A stretch of DNA of 64,000 nt, from contig NZ_JBOBFT010000003.1 in assembly GCF_050587525.1 (NCBI RefSeq), positions 238,859 through 302,858 on the forward strand. Reading direction: 5' to 3'. The notes beneath the pieces are model-generated. The model did no database searches, was not told the DNA's origin, and worked only from the letters and a program-made list of their open reading frames with translations. Positions within the stretch are counted from its first letter, which is position 1, and each line of letters opens with the position of its first letter. Below are positions 8,839-17,482 of the stretch, one piece after another. The position numbers were made by a program, and so were the translations under genes. The stretch comes from Plantibacter sp050587525. GTDB lineage: Bacteria; Actinomycetota; Actinomycetes; Actinomycetales; Microbacteriaceae.

Positions 8839-9519
8839 ATGCTCGACGCACTGGGGAGGGTCCTGCCGATCGCGGCGGCGATGGCGATCAGCTCTGTGCC
8901 GATCATGGCGACGGTTCTGATCCTGCTCTCACCCACCGGACGACGCTCCGCAGTGCCGTTCCTCGTCGCCTGGGTGCTCGGTATGGCGATCGTGTTGTGG
9001 GTGTTCCTCGTCCTCGCAACGATCGTCCCGGTGCGCACCGTCGCGACGTCGCAGCCGGCGCTCGGTACCGCCTTGATCGCCGTCGGCGCCGGGCTGCTCG
9101 CTCTTTCGGTCATCGCAGGTCGGAGTGCGAGACGGACGAGGCGAAACGGAGGTCCGAGCGCAGTCATGCCGAGGTGGTTCAGCGCAATGGGGTCCATCGG
9201 CCCCCTTCGGGCGGTGGGGCTCGCGCTCGTCATGTCCGTGAGGCCGAAGGCCCTCCTCCTGAGCGCGGCAGCGGGTCTGTCGGTGCGCGACACTCGGCTC
9301 ACGATCGGAGAGACAGCGGTGCTGGTGGCCGCCTACACGATCGTCGCTGCCTCATCCGTGGCGCTGCCCATCGTGTACTCGCTGGCGCGACCGATCCGCG
9401 CAGCGTCGTGGTTGCGAGCGATGCGCGGTTGGATCGAGAAGAACAACGCGGTGGTGACCGTCGTGATCCTCTTCGTGATCGGGATCGTGGTGGTCGGCGA
9501 CGGGATCTCACGCCTCTGA
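8839..9519 (+). CDS. Sap/GAP family membrane protein (SfLAP-like)
   Basis: 226 residues with six predicted transmembrane helices and a central hydrophilic loop (about 94-110, rich in Arg). Layout and sequence (PIAAAMAISSVPIMATVLIL..., FLVAWVLGMAIVLWVFLVLA) match the actinobacterial Sap/GAP family, related to LysE exporters. The best-known member, mycobacterial Sap, helps move sulfolipid precursors; other members are linked to glycopeptidolipid or unknown export. Substrate here is unknown. It begins 3 nt after the small ORF upstream and ends 12 nt before a convergent SHOCT gene. Confidence 0.75.
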   Translation: MLDALGRVLPIAAAMAISSVPIMATVLILLSPTGRRSAVPFLVAWVLGMAIVLWVFLVLATIVPVRTVATSQPALGTALIAVGAGLLALSVIAGRSARRTRRNGGPSAVMPRWFSAMGSIGPLRAVGLALVMSVRPKALLLSAAAGLSVRDTRLTIGETAVLVAAYTIVAASSVALPIVYSLARPIRAASWLRAMRGWIEKNNAVVTVVILFVIGIVVVGDGISRL

Positions 9520-9530
9520 GTTCGAACCGC

Positions 9531-9833
9531 TCAGCGGTCCGCGAGCAGTTTGGCCTTCTGCGCCTCGAACTCCGCCTGGGTCAGCACTCCGGACTCTCTG
9601 AGAGCACCGAGCCTGGTGAGTTGCTCGATCGTGTCCGGGACGTCCGTGGGAAGCGGCGGCGCCGCTTGAGGCGGGGGAGCGATTCGGGTTGCACCGCCCT
9701 CCGCCTCGACCGGTTGGACGGGAGGGGCAGGTGCGGTGCTCCTTGCGGCTGCATGCGCACCGACTGCTGCAGCGGTGCCGGCGATGACCGTCGTACGGAC
9801 GGCCATCCGGGCCAGGGGGCGTCTTCTCAACAT
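9531..9833 (-). CDS. SHOCT-domain protein
   Basis: 100 residues. A short hydrophobic N-terminus (about 11-27) is followed by a Pro/Ala-rich linker (about 32-62) and a C-terminal SHOCT domain, LTRLGALRESGVLTQAEFEAQKAKLL. SHOCT domains are short oligomerisation modules at the ends of many membrane or cytosolic proteins. It lies 79 nt downstream of the DUF6325 gene on the same strand; DUF6325 and SHOCT genes are often adjacent in actinobacteria, so the two probably act together. No enzymatic activity is expected. Confidence 0.82.
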   Translation of the reverse strand: MLRRRPLARMAVRTTVIAGTAAAVGAHAAARSTAPAPPVQPVEAEGGATRIAPPPQAAPPLPTDVPDTIEQLTRLGALRESGVLTQAEFEAQKAKLLADR

Positions 9834-9912
9834 GATGGGGCTCCTGTGCGGTTCGTGAACGTGCGGAATGGGTCAGGTCATACGGGTGCGGGAGGGGTGG
9901 GCGCCCACAGGG

Positions 9913-10566
9913 TCATACTGCGGCTGGAAGGGCGGCGAGTGCGTCCTCGACGTCGTCGGCAGGGATTCGGGCGCCTTCGACGAGGAGCCCTCCCGCGTTG
10001 CGCACGGCCTCGGCGAACGGCGCCGCCCAGACGTCTTCCCAGATGAGCAGCGCAGCCGAGGTGTTCGCCGGCAACGCCGCTGCGGCGTGCTCGATATCGA
10101 CCGTGCTGATGAGCCCGCCGACGTCCGCATCCAGGTCGGCGAAGCTCGGGACGTCCTCGATTTCGAAGGAGACGAGATGCCCGCCCGCGTCCTTGCCGAC
10201 GAAGACCAGGTCGAGGATGCGCACCGTGCCGGATGCGACGAGATCGGTCAACGCCGGGACGATGTCTCCGGAGAATTCGTTGCCAGGGAACGCGACGACG
10301 ATGTATTCGACAGGGCCGGTGGCCATGGTGGCCTTCTTTCTGTTCGGTGGGTTCGGGACGGGATTGACGGAGATGAGCTCGATGGCCAGCCGTTCGACGG
10401 CGTGGAGCAGTCCGTAGAGACGTGCTTGGTCCTGGATCCAGCCGACGAGGTGCGTCGTGCCGTTCGCCGTGTGGCTCACCGTGAAGCTCTGGCCGCTCTC
10501 GATCGCGAGGACGAGGGAACCGCTCAACGTGCCCTTGACCACGACCTCATAGCCACTGGAATGCAC
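9913..10566 (-). CDS. Fusion of a small actinobacterial domain to DUF6325
   Basis: 217 residues in one uninterrupted frame from GTG at 10566, which has AAAGGA 6 nt upstream. Residues 1 to about 70 (VHSSGYEVVVKGTL...VGWIQDQARLYGLLHAVERLAIELISV) match a small alpha-beta family usually encoded alone in actinobacteria (motif DQA.L.GLL..V..L...LISV). A Pro-rich linker, NPVPNPPNRKKAT, leads to a DUF6325 domain starting MATGPVEYIVVAFPGNEFSGDI, 137 residues. The DUF6325 part has its own ATG at 10326 with AGAAGG upstream, so two products are possible. Function of both parts is unknown. The SHOCT gene follows. Confidence 0.75.
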   Translation of the reverse strand: MHSSGYEVVVKGTLSGSLVLAIESGQSFTVSHTANGTTHLVGWIQDQARLYGLLHAVERLAIELISVNPVPNPPNRKKATMATGPVEYIVVAFPGNEFSGDIVPALTDLVASGTVRILDLVFVGKDAGGHLVSFEIEDVPSFADLDADVGGLISTVDIEHAAAALPANTSAALLIWEDVWAAPFAEAVRNAGGLLVEGARIPADDVEDALAALPAAV

Positions 10567-10744
10567 GGCGGATCCTTTCGTGCCCTGGCGAGAGCTGGAA
10601 AGCGCTCGGTACGGGTCGAGCATGCGTTGGGCGTGTGGGACGGCTCTCATCCGAACCGGGTGATTCCGGCGATACGGTCGCCCTGGCGCTTCACAGGGTG
10701 GTCGCGCGGTGCGACACTGGCGAAACTGACGGAGGTTGATACGC

Positions 10745-13324
10745 ATGGTGACGGCAGGATTCGTGCCGCAGCGAACCGTCGACCGCCCGGAGCTTCGCGA
10801 ACGGCTGAATGGCGCTCTGGACAAGCGGCTGACGCTCCTCGTTGCGCCCGCTGGTTCCGGGAAGTCGGTGCTCCTCCAGCAATGGCGCGATGGCGGCACT
10901 GCGGTGCCGGCGGTGTGGCTCGAGCTGGGGCGAGCGGATAACGATCCCGTTCACTGTGCGCGCCGGCTGCTCCAAGCGCTGCGTCTGACCGATACGGAGG
11001 TCGCCATGCTGAGCGCCCTCGTCATGCTCGGGGCAGGCGGACTCGGAACGCAGTTCATCGACGAGCTCGTGGCTCGTGTCGCGCAGCTGGGCGAGGTGGT
11101 GATCGTGCTGGACGACTTCCATCACCTGTCGAACGGCGCGCTCGTGACGGATCTCGATCTCCTGATCCGTGCGTTCCCGATCAGCGTGCACACGGTCGTG
11201 GCGACCCGCTCCGAACTCCCGACCGATCTGAGCGCTTACCGATTGGCCGGTGAGCTCGTCGAACTGCGACAGCTCGATCTGGCGATGGACGAGACCCACT
11301 CCGCTGCACTGCTTGAACTGACGTCCGGCCGCTCTGTGTCTCCCGACAACGTGCGCGTCCTGGTCGAGAAGACCGAGGGATGGCCGACAGGGCTGCAGCT
11401 CGCCGGACTGACGCTGAGCATGCGCGCCGATGCCGATGCGTTCGTCCGCGACTTCAGCGGTTCGGATCGACTCGTGAGCGACTACTTGAGTCAGCAGGTG
11501 CTCGCATCCCTCTCACCCCAGAAGAGGCGGGCACTCCTCCGGTTGTCCGCGTTGGACGACATGCACCCCGAGTTGGTCGCAGCAACGATGCACGAGAGCG
11601 GCGACGGGCCGCTGTTCGAGGAGTTGGAGCGCAACGCGCTTTTCGTGACCGTCCTCGACGATCGCCGCGAATGGTTCAGATTCCACCATCTCTTCCGAGA
11701 TCTGCTGCGGTATCAGTTGCGCGCCGAACATCCCGAGGACGAGACACGCATCGCCGTCGAAGCCGCGCGGTGGCATCTCGATCGGGGGGAAGTCGATGCC
11801 GCGGTCGAGTACTTCGTCCGCTCGAGACAGTGGGCGCTGCTCATCGACACGATCCTGAGTCGGAGCGGTCCGATGTTCGAGCAGGGCAATCTGGGAACCG
11901 TCGTACGCTGGCTCGAGACCGTCCCGGAGCCGATACGGCGGGACGACGTCAATGCGTCGCTGTGCTACGCCGTGCTCATCGGGCTCAGCGGACAGGGAGC
12001 GCGAGCCGAGGACATCCTCGTCGGAGTGGCCACCGATCCGACGGCGACGCCTGGTCAGCACACGTGCGCGGAGACGTTCTTGGCGGCACTGGTGCAGACG
12101 CTCCCGCACGCAGCCCAATCGCTCGGCGCAGCGTCTCGCGCCCTCCAACTGCTCGCCGAAGACGATGGTGTGCATGGTCCAGACATCTTGCACCTGACCA
12201 GCCGACAGTCGTTGGAGACGATCGCCACGGTCTCCGGAGGCCGTGCCTGCTTCCTCGACGGGGACATCGCGGAGGCGCGACGATGGCTCGAACGGTCTCT
12301 GCTGACGGAAGGAGCGGCCTATTCCCTGTGGCGGATCAATGCACTCGGAGCCCTCTCGCTCGTCGAAGCCTGGAGCGGCCGATTGGCGCGCGGCCGACGG
12401 CTGGCTCGGGAGGCACTGAAAACCGCCCGCGAAGTCGGGTCGATCACGAACTGGGGCTGCTCCGACGCATTCCTCGCGCTCGCCGTCATCGCGATCGAAT
12501 CGGGTGAACCGCAGAACGCGGCGATGTCCCTGCACGAGGCGCGTCTCCGTGCGGAAGCCACGAGCAGGACGCAGCTGCTCTGGGTGTGCCACACCGTCGA
12601 AGCGCTCCTCGCGGAGTCGAACTCGGACGCAGCGTCGCAGGAGTCTCCGGCCGGGCCCCAGCCACGCGTGGCCGCTGATCGGTTGCGGGCGCTGCGTATC
12701 CGCGCTCGTCGTCGGTCCGGAACGGACGACGTCGCCCGGCCACCCGTCACGTCCGTTCCGAACCGCAGTCCGTACGAACTGTTCGAGCTCGGGATGTACG
12801 CGCTCGATCACCATCGGCTCGATCAGCTCGGTCACAGCATCACGGAACTCGGCGCTGCGGAGGTGGGCGAGGAACCGCTTCGCCTCGTGCACCACGAGAT
12901 CCTGTTGGCCAGACGCCACCGGTTCGAGGGCGACGCCGCCGCCTCGGCGAAGCACCTCGCCGAGGCGCTCACCATTGCGGGCGGCGAGGGCATGGTCGAG
13001 GTGTTCGTGCTGGCCGGCCCCGACGTGTTGGCGTTGGTCGCAGGCTCGGCCGACTCCGACGAGGCCTTCCGCAGCCGGGTGCTTCGCCGCGCGGAACGTG
13101 CCACGGTCCCGCTGCCCGGCGCCGAACTGCAGACGCCCTTGACCAAACGTGAGGCCGAGGTGCTGGCCTATCTGCCGGGCCGCTACTCCAACCATGAACT
13201 CGCGGAGAAGTGCTTCGTATCCGTCAACACGATCAAAACGCACATGGTGCACATCTATCAGAAGCTCGATGCGCCCAATCGCAGCGCGGCGATCATGAGG
13301 GCACGGGAGCTCGGACTCCTGTAG
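10745..13324 (+). CDS. LuxR-family regulator, MalT-like STAND ATPase
   Basis: 859 residues in MalT order. An N-terminal P-loop ATPase has Walker A APAGSGKS (residues 34-41) and Walker B VVIVLDDFHHLS. The winged-helix part (SDRLVSDYLSQQVLASLSPQKRR), then a helical tetratricopeptide-like middle, end in a C-terminal LuxR helix-turn-helix LTKREAEVLAYLPGRYSNHE...VSVNTIKTHMVHIYQKL. Such proteins sense a ligand and activate transcription. The ATG at 10745 has GGAGG 9 nt upstream (a TTG at 10736 is also in frame). The arylsulfatase begins 123 nt downstream on the same strand and is the obvious target, but the ligand is unknown. Confidence 0.93.
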   Translation: MVTAGFVPQRTVDRPELRERLNGALDKRLTLLVAPAGSGKSVLLQQWRDGGTAVPAVWLELGRADNDPVHCARRLLQALRLTDTEVAMLSALVMLGAGGLGTQFIDELVARVAQLGEVVIVLDDFHHLSNGALVTDLDLLIRAFPISVHTVVATRSELPTDLSAYRLAGELVELRQLDLAMDETHSAALLELTSGRSVSPDNVRVLVEKTEGWPTGLQLAGLTLSMRADADAFVRDFSGSDRLVSDYLSQQVLASLSPQKRRALLRLSALDDMHPELVAATMHESGDGPLFEELERNALFVTVLDDRREWFRFHHLFRDLLRYQLRAEHPEDETRIAVEAARWHLDRGEVDAAVEYFVRSRQWALLIDTILSRSGPMFEQGNLGTVVRWLETVPEPIRRDDVNASLCYAVLIGLSGQGARAEDILVGVATDPTATPGQHTCAETFLAALVQTLPHAAQSLGAASRALQLLAEDDGVHGPDILHLTSRQSLETIATVSGGRACFLDGDIAEARRWLERSLLTEGAAYSLWRINALGALSLVEAWSGRLARGRRLAREALKTAREVGSITNWGCSDAFLALAVIAIESGEPQNAAMSLHEARLRAEATSRTQLLWVCHTVEALLAESNSDAASQESPAGPQPRVAADRLRALRIRARRRSGTDDVARPPVTSVPNRSPYELFELGMYALDHHRLDQLGHSITELGAAEVGEEPLRLVHHEILLARRHRFEGDAAASAKHLAEALTIAGGEGMVEVFVLAGPDVLALVAGSADSDEAFRSRVLRRAERATVPLPGAELQTPLTKREAEVLAYLPGRYSNHELAEKCFVSVNTIKTHMVHIYQKLDAPNRSAAIMRARELGLL

Positions 13325-13357
13325 CGAGCAGCAGCATTCAGGTCGGTCTGTCCGCAC

Positions 13358-13376
13358 CTCATCCCAAGAGGATGAG
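13358..13376. terminator. Short hairpin after the MalT-like gene
   Basis: CTCATCC/GGATGAG, 7 bp with a 5-nt loop, in the 123-nt gap before the sulfatase. It is weak, with no T-run, so read-through into the sulfatase is possible. Confidence 0.3.
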
Positions 13377-13447
13377 AGCGCGGCGAGACGAGGGATCTAC
13401 CGTGACCTCACCGATCACCCTCATGGGTGCAGCCAACAGGAGGTCTG

Positions 13448-15817
13448 ATGTCTCGTTCAACACCGCACGAAGTCCAACGATCCGTGCTCCCCATCCCCGA
13501 TCGAGAGCACGTCGGATTGACGACATACGATGCGAAGGACCCAGACACCTCGTTCCCTCCGATTGTCCCGATGCGTCCGCCGGAAGGGGCGCCCAACGTG
13601 CTCATCGTCCTGATCGACGATGCCGGTTTCGGGGCGGCGAGCGCGTTCGGCGGGCCGTGTCAGACACCGACGTTCGATCGACTGGCCGGTGACGGCCTGA
13701 AGTTCAACCGGTTCCACACCACTGCTCTGTGCTCGCCGACGCGGCAGGCGCTGCTGACCGGAAGGAACCATCACGCCGTCGGAATGGGCGGCATCACGGA
13801 CATCGCCACCTCCGCGCCCGGCTACAACTCGGTCCGGCCGGGGAGCGCGGCGCCGCTGGCCGAGACGCTTCGATACAACGGGTACGCGACCGCGCAGATC
13901 GGCAAGTGCCACGAGGTTCCGGTCTGGGAGACCAGTCCGATGGGACCGTTCGATCGATGGCCGACCGGCAGCGGGTTCGAGTACTTCTACGGTTTCGTCG
14001 CGCCGGAGACGAACCAGTACTACCCGGCGCTCTATGAGGGCACTGCGCCGATCGAACCACCGACGACCCCGGAGCAGGGGTACCACCTCACCGAGGACCT
14101 CGCAGACCGGGCGATCACGTGGATCAGCCAGCAGAAGTCGCTCATGCCGGACAAGCCGTTCTTCATGTACTTCGCACCGGGAGCCACCCACGCGCCGCAT
14201 CACGCTCCGGAGGAATTCATCGAGCGGTATGCGGGAAAGTTCGACCAGGGCTGGGATGCCGTGCGCGAGGAATCGCTCGCTCGGCAGAAGGAGCTCGGTG
14301 TCGTTCCGGTCGATGCAGTGTTGAGCCCCAGGCACGAGGAGATCAGCGCGTGGGCAGACGTCCCGGAGGATCTGAAGCCGGTGCTCGCTCGCCAGATGGA
14401 GGTCTACGCGGGCTTCATGGAGCATACGGACCACCACGTCGGACGGATCATCGAGTCGCTCGAGGACCAGGGGATCCTCGATGAGACGCTCATCTTCGTC
14501 ATCATCGGGGACAACGGAGCGAGCGCGGAGGGGACGCCCAACGGGACGTTCAACGAGATGATCTCCTTGAACGGCGCGGCTGCTCTCGAAACCACGGAGT
14601 TCATGGCTGCGCGCATCGACGAGTTCGGCACACCGGCGGCGTACAACCACTACGCGGTCGGTTGGGCGCACGCCATGGACGCGCCGTTCCAGTGGACGAA
14701 ACAGGTCGCGTCGCACTTCGGGGGGACGCGCAACGGGACCATCGTCCGTTGGCCGGAAGGCTTCTCGGCGAAAGGGGAGGTGCGTCAGCAGTTCCACCAC
14801 ATCATCGATGTCGCGGCGACCGTTCTCGATGTCGCGAAGATTCCCGAGCCAGACTTCGTCAACGGGATCCAACAGATGCCGCTTCACGGCGTCAGCATGG
14901 CGTACTCCTTCGACGACGTCTCAGCGGAGGAAGCACGTGAGACCCAGTACTTCGAGATGTTCTGCAATCGGGGCATCTATCACAAGGGATGGACGGCGGT
15001 CACCAGGCACAGCAACCCATGGGCGTTCAACGCTGCTCAACCAGCTCTCGACGACGACGTCTGGGAGCTCTACGACACGCGAACGGACTGGACGCAGTCG
15101 CACGACGTCGCCGCGGAGAATCCACAACGCCTCGCCGAGCTGCAACGGCTCTGGTTGATCGAAGCGGTGAAATACAACGTGCTGCCCTTGGACGACCGCC
15201 GGCTGGAACGCTTCAACTCCGATCTCGCAGGCCGGCCGGTGCTCGTCCAGGGGCGGACGCAGATGCTGTACGGAGGTATGCATCGTCTGAGCGAGAACTC
15301 GGTGTTGAACCTGAAGAACAAGTCGCATGCGGTCACGGCCGAGATTATCGTTCCCGAGGGCGGCTGCGAGGGAGTGATCATCGCGCAGGGCGGCGAATTC
15401 GCGGGATGGTCGCTCTATCTTCACGATGGCAAGCCGAAGTACTGCCACAACTTCGCAGGCTTGCAACACTTTTATGCGGAAGCCGACAGGGTCGTTCCTG
15501 CCGGAACGCATCAGATTCGGATGGAGTTCACCTACGACGGTGGAGGGCTCGGCAAGGGCGGGCTCGCGGAACTGTACCTGGACGGATCGAAGGTGGGGGA
15601 GGGACGGGTCGGCGTCACCGTTCCGATGCTCTATTCGGGTGATGAGACGTGCGATATCGGCTACGACTCGGGTACAGCGGTCAGCGAGGACCACACGAGC
15701 GCGTCGAGCCGCTTCACCGGGACCGTGAAGTGGGTCCAGTTGGACGCCGGGCTCGATGACCACGACCATCTCATCAGTCCCGACGAGCGGTGGCGCGCTG
15801 CCATGGCGCTCCAATGA
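13448..15817 (+). CDS. Cytosolic arylsulfatase, AtsA-like
   Basis: 789 residues, close to the mycobacterial AtsA/AtsD arylsulfatases in length and architecture. It hydrolyses sulfate esters using a formylglycine made from C95 in LCSPTRQALLTGRNHH, the CxPxR signature. Metal-binding segments include VLIVLIDDAGFG, GNNGA-like DNGASAEGTPNGTFNE and the conserved HRT-like histidines. There is no signal peptide. The start at 13448 has AGGAGG 5 nt upstream. A formylglycine-generating enzyme would have to be encoded elsewhere. It follows the MalT-like regulator. The natural substrate is not evident from the sequence. Confidence 0.95.
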   Translation: MSRSTPHEVQRSVLPIPDREHVGLTTYDAKDPDTSFPPIVPMRPPEGAPNVLIVLIDDAGFGAASAFGGPCQTPTFDRLAGDGLKFNRFHTTALCSPTRQALLTGRNHHAVGMGGITDIATSAPGYNSVRPGSAAPLAETLRYNGYATAQIGKCHEVPVWETSPMGPFDRWPTGSGFEYFYGFVAPETNQYYPALYEGTAPIEPPTTPEQGYHLTEDLADRAITWISQQKSLMPDKPFFMYFAPGATHAPHHAPEEFIERYAGKFDQGWDAVREESLARQKELGVVPVDAVLSPRHEEISAWADVPEDLKPVLARQMEVYAGFMEHTDHHVGRIIESLEDQGILDETLIFVIIGDNGASAEGTPNGTFNEMISLNGAAALETTEFMAARIDEFGTPAAYNHYAVGWAHAMDAPFQWTKQVASHFGGTRNGTIVRWPEGFSAKGEVRQQFHHIIDVAATVLDVAKIPEPDFVNGIQQMPLHGVSMAYSFDDVSAEEARETQYFEMFCNRGIYHKGWTAVTRHSNPWAFNAAQPALDDDVWELYDTRTDWTQSHDVAAENPQRLAELQRLWLIEAVKYNVLPLDDRRLERFNSDLAGRPVLVQGRTQMLYGGMHRLSENSVLNLKNKSHAVTAEIIVPEGGCEGVIIAQGGEFAGWSLYLHDGKPKYCHNFAGLQHFYAEADRVVPAGTHQIRMEFTYDGGGLGKGGLAELYLDGSKVGEGRVGVTVPMLYSGDETCDIGYDSGTAVSEDHTSASSRFTGTVKWVQLDAGLDDHDHLISPDERWRAAMALQ

Positions 15818-15921
15818 TGTGGCTGATGACGGATTCTCTCACCGCGCAGCTTGAGGAGCCGGCCGCCCTCGTCGATCGAACAATCCACGGACGTCCTGAT
15901 CGTCGCCTGGAATCGATCGGT

Positions 15922-16386
15922 CTAGCGTGCGCGTGCGTCGTCCGTCAGAAAACCCTCACGACGCTGCCGTTGGTCCAGCGTCTCCAACTCCTGGAAGAAC
16001 GTGATCTGCCAGCCGGCGGGGCCGTGGACTCTGGCGTTGATGGTCCGGAACGGTGTCTCCGTGGGTGCTGCTACCGTGCGGGCGCCTGACGCCTCCGAGG
16101 CCGCGATCGCGCCGGGGGTGTCGTCGACTTCGAGCGCGATCCGGAGGGTCGGGCCGTCGGGCGTCGGCGCGTTCTCGATCGCGTCTATGGCGCGAACATG
16201 GGTCGGCGTCGCCAACTCGATCGTGGCGATACCGGCGTGGAGGATCGAGACCCGGTCGTCGCCGTCCGTGGCGAAGGCCGGTTGTTCGGGCATGCCCAGA
16301 ACGTCTCGGTAGAACCGTACGGCCTCATCGAAGTCGTCTGTCTCGATGATCAAACGGAGCTGGCGCGGAGGATTCGGAGGAGTCAT
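15922..16386 (-). CDS. VOC-superfamily (glyoxalase/bleomycin-resistance-like) protein
   Basis: 154 residues from ATG at 16386. It has the vicinal-oxygen-chelate fold pattern: QLRLIIETDDFDEAVRFYRDVLGM near the N-terminus, a second half LRIALEVDDTPGAIAASEASG, and the late HGPAGWQITFFQEL segment that supplies metal ligands in related proteins. The reaction is unknown; members include isomerases, dioxygenases and drug-binding proteins. The start lies 62 nt inside the 3' end of the merR gene in another frame, so it is translated from the same mRNA, and the MerR protein probably controls it. Confidence 0.85.
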   Translation of the reverse strand: MTPPNPPRQLRLIIETDDFDEAVRFYRDVLGMPEQPAFATDGDDRVSILHAGIATIELATPTHVRAIDAIENAPTPDGPTLRIALEVDDTPGAIAASEASGARTVAAPTETPFRTINARVHGPAGWQITFFQELETLDQRQRREGFLTDDARAR

Positions 16387-16762
16387 GATTCCCACTCTGC
16401 ATCCTGACATGCGTGTCAGGTGCAAGCCCCAATCGGCTTCGCAAGCGAAGCAGGGCGGAGAGCTCCGCCTCGATCGAGTCCTTCTCGCTGTGGAGTCGAG
16501 CCGACGCGGCGGTGAATGCCGCGTCGAGCTTGTCGGCATCGGTCTCGGCTCTCCCGAGCGCCGGGAGCAGGTCGCGGATCACGGAACTGCAGAAGCCCGC
16601 ATCGAAGAGCTCCTGGATGCGGCTGACCGTTCCGAGGTGTTCGGCGGAGTAATGCCGTTGCCCACCTGCCGTTCGCTGCGGTTCGAGGAGGCCCTGCTGC
16701 TCGTAGTAGCGAAGCGAGCGAACGCTGACACCGCTCTTCCTCGAAAGCTCACCGATTCGCAT
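16325..16762 (-). CDS. MerR-family transcriptional regulator
   Basis: 145 residues. The N-terminus is a classical MerR winged helix: MRIGELSRKSGVSVRSLRYYEQQGLL, then the wing QRHYSAEHLGTVSRIQELFDAGF. A long helix (about 80-112) would form the dimer coiled coil. There are no cysteines placed for metal sensing, so an organic effector is more likely. GATAAT lies exactly 6 nt before the ATG at 16762, pointing to a leaderless mRNA that continues into the VOC gene. Divergent from the GNAT gene. Confidence 0.92.
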   Translation of the reverse strand: MRIGELSRKSGVSVRSLRYYEQQGLLEPQRTAGGQRHYSAEHLGTVSRIQELFDAGFCSSVIRDLLPALGRAETDADKLDAAFTAASARLHSEKDSIEAELSALLRLRSRLGLAPDTHVRMQSGNHDSSESSAPAPFDHRDRRLR

Positions 16763-16768
16763 GGCTCG

Positions 16769-16774
16769 ATTATC
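16769..16774 (-). promoter_or_regulatory. -10 element of merR (leaderless start)
   Basis: GATAAT on the minus strand with 6 nt to the ATG at 16762, so transcription should begin at the start codon. Confidence 0.5.
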
Positions 16775-16861
16775 GCCCTCCGATGCGTCACCCGACAGCG
16801 TCCGCCGTCGAACGGGAACGGGCGACCGCCGGAACTCCTCCGCGACTTGAGAGGATGGGAC

Positions 16862-17404
16862 GTGCTCACCGATCTGCATCTGCCCGTGTCCATCGACGTC
16901 GAGAACGGAACCGTGCTCGTGCGTCGCGCGCAACCGGATGACCTGCATGCGATCATGCGGCTGCTCTCCGACGATCCGATCAGTGCGGGGCGCGGCGATG
17001 TCGCGAGCGACTCGGACGAAGCGTCGTACGCGGAGGCGTTGGATGAGATTATCGGCGATCCGGGCAATGAACTCGTTGTGGTCGTCGACGGGGCCGATGC
17101 CGTCGTCGGAACTCTGCAGCTGACGCTCATCCCCGGGATGGCGCGACGCGGGAGCAGGCGTCTGCTCGTCGAAGCGGTGCGCGTCTCGAACACACGACGG
17201 TCCTCCGGAATCGGGAGTGCATTGCTGCGCTGGGTGACCGAGCGTGCCGCCGTCGATCTCGGGGCATCGCTCGTCCAGCTCACTTCGGACGCGGCCAGGA
17301 CCGACGCGCACCGGTTCTACGTGCGGCTCGGGTTCGTCGATTCGCACGTGGGGTTCAAGTACGCCGTTCCGGGGGCCCTTCGACAGGCTCAGGGACCGGC
17401 GTGA
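16862..17404 (+). CDS. GNAT-family N-acetyltransferase
   Basis: 180 residues. The GNAT core is clear: VEAVRVSNTRRSSGIGSALLRWVTERA holds the acetyl-CoA pyrophosphate-binding motif (R-x-x-G-x-G/A), preceded by VVVVDGADAVVGTLQLTLIP and followed by LTSDAARTDAHRFYVRLGFV. The substrate is not predictable. The GTG at 16862 has GAGAGG 7 nt upstream; the frame is open far upstream but is a shadow there. The last ten residues (GALRQAQGPA) and the stop codon are encoded inside a dyad repeat (17377-17424), so the tail was probably added or changed when the repeat arrived. Confidence 0.85.
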   Translation: MLTDLHLPVSIDVENGTVLVRRAQPDDLHAIMRLLSDDPISAGRGDVASDSDEASYAEALDEIIGDPGNELVVVVDGADAVVGTLQLTLIPGMARRGSRRLLVEAVRVSNTRRSSGIGSALLRWVTERAAVDLGASLVQLTSDAARTDAHRFYVRLGFVDSHVGFKYAVPGALRQAQGPA

Positions 17405-17424
17405 CCGGTCGTTGAGCCTGTCGA
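17377..17424. repeat. Dyad repeat of the CGACAGGCTCAGGGACC type
   Basis: The arms CCTTCGACAGGCTCAGGGACCGG and CCGGTCGTTGAGCCTGTCGA are imperfect reverse complements around GCGTGA. This family of short palindromic elements is common between genes in Microbacteriaceae. Here it supplies the final codons of the GNAT gene and probably acts as its terminator. I found only one copy in this window. Confidence 0.75.
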
Positions 17425-17482
17425 CATGCCCTCCCACGAGCCGCTGGACGGAAAGCGCCCCGAGCAGGGCTAGCGTGAAGGG

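Noticed and set aside
15790..16089. 99-residue plus-strand ORF after the sulfatase
   Set aside because: It overlaps the VOC gene antisense and has no ribosome-binding site or domain.
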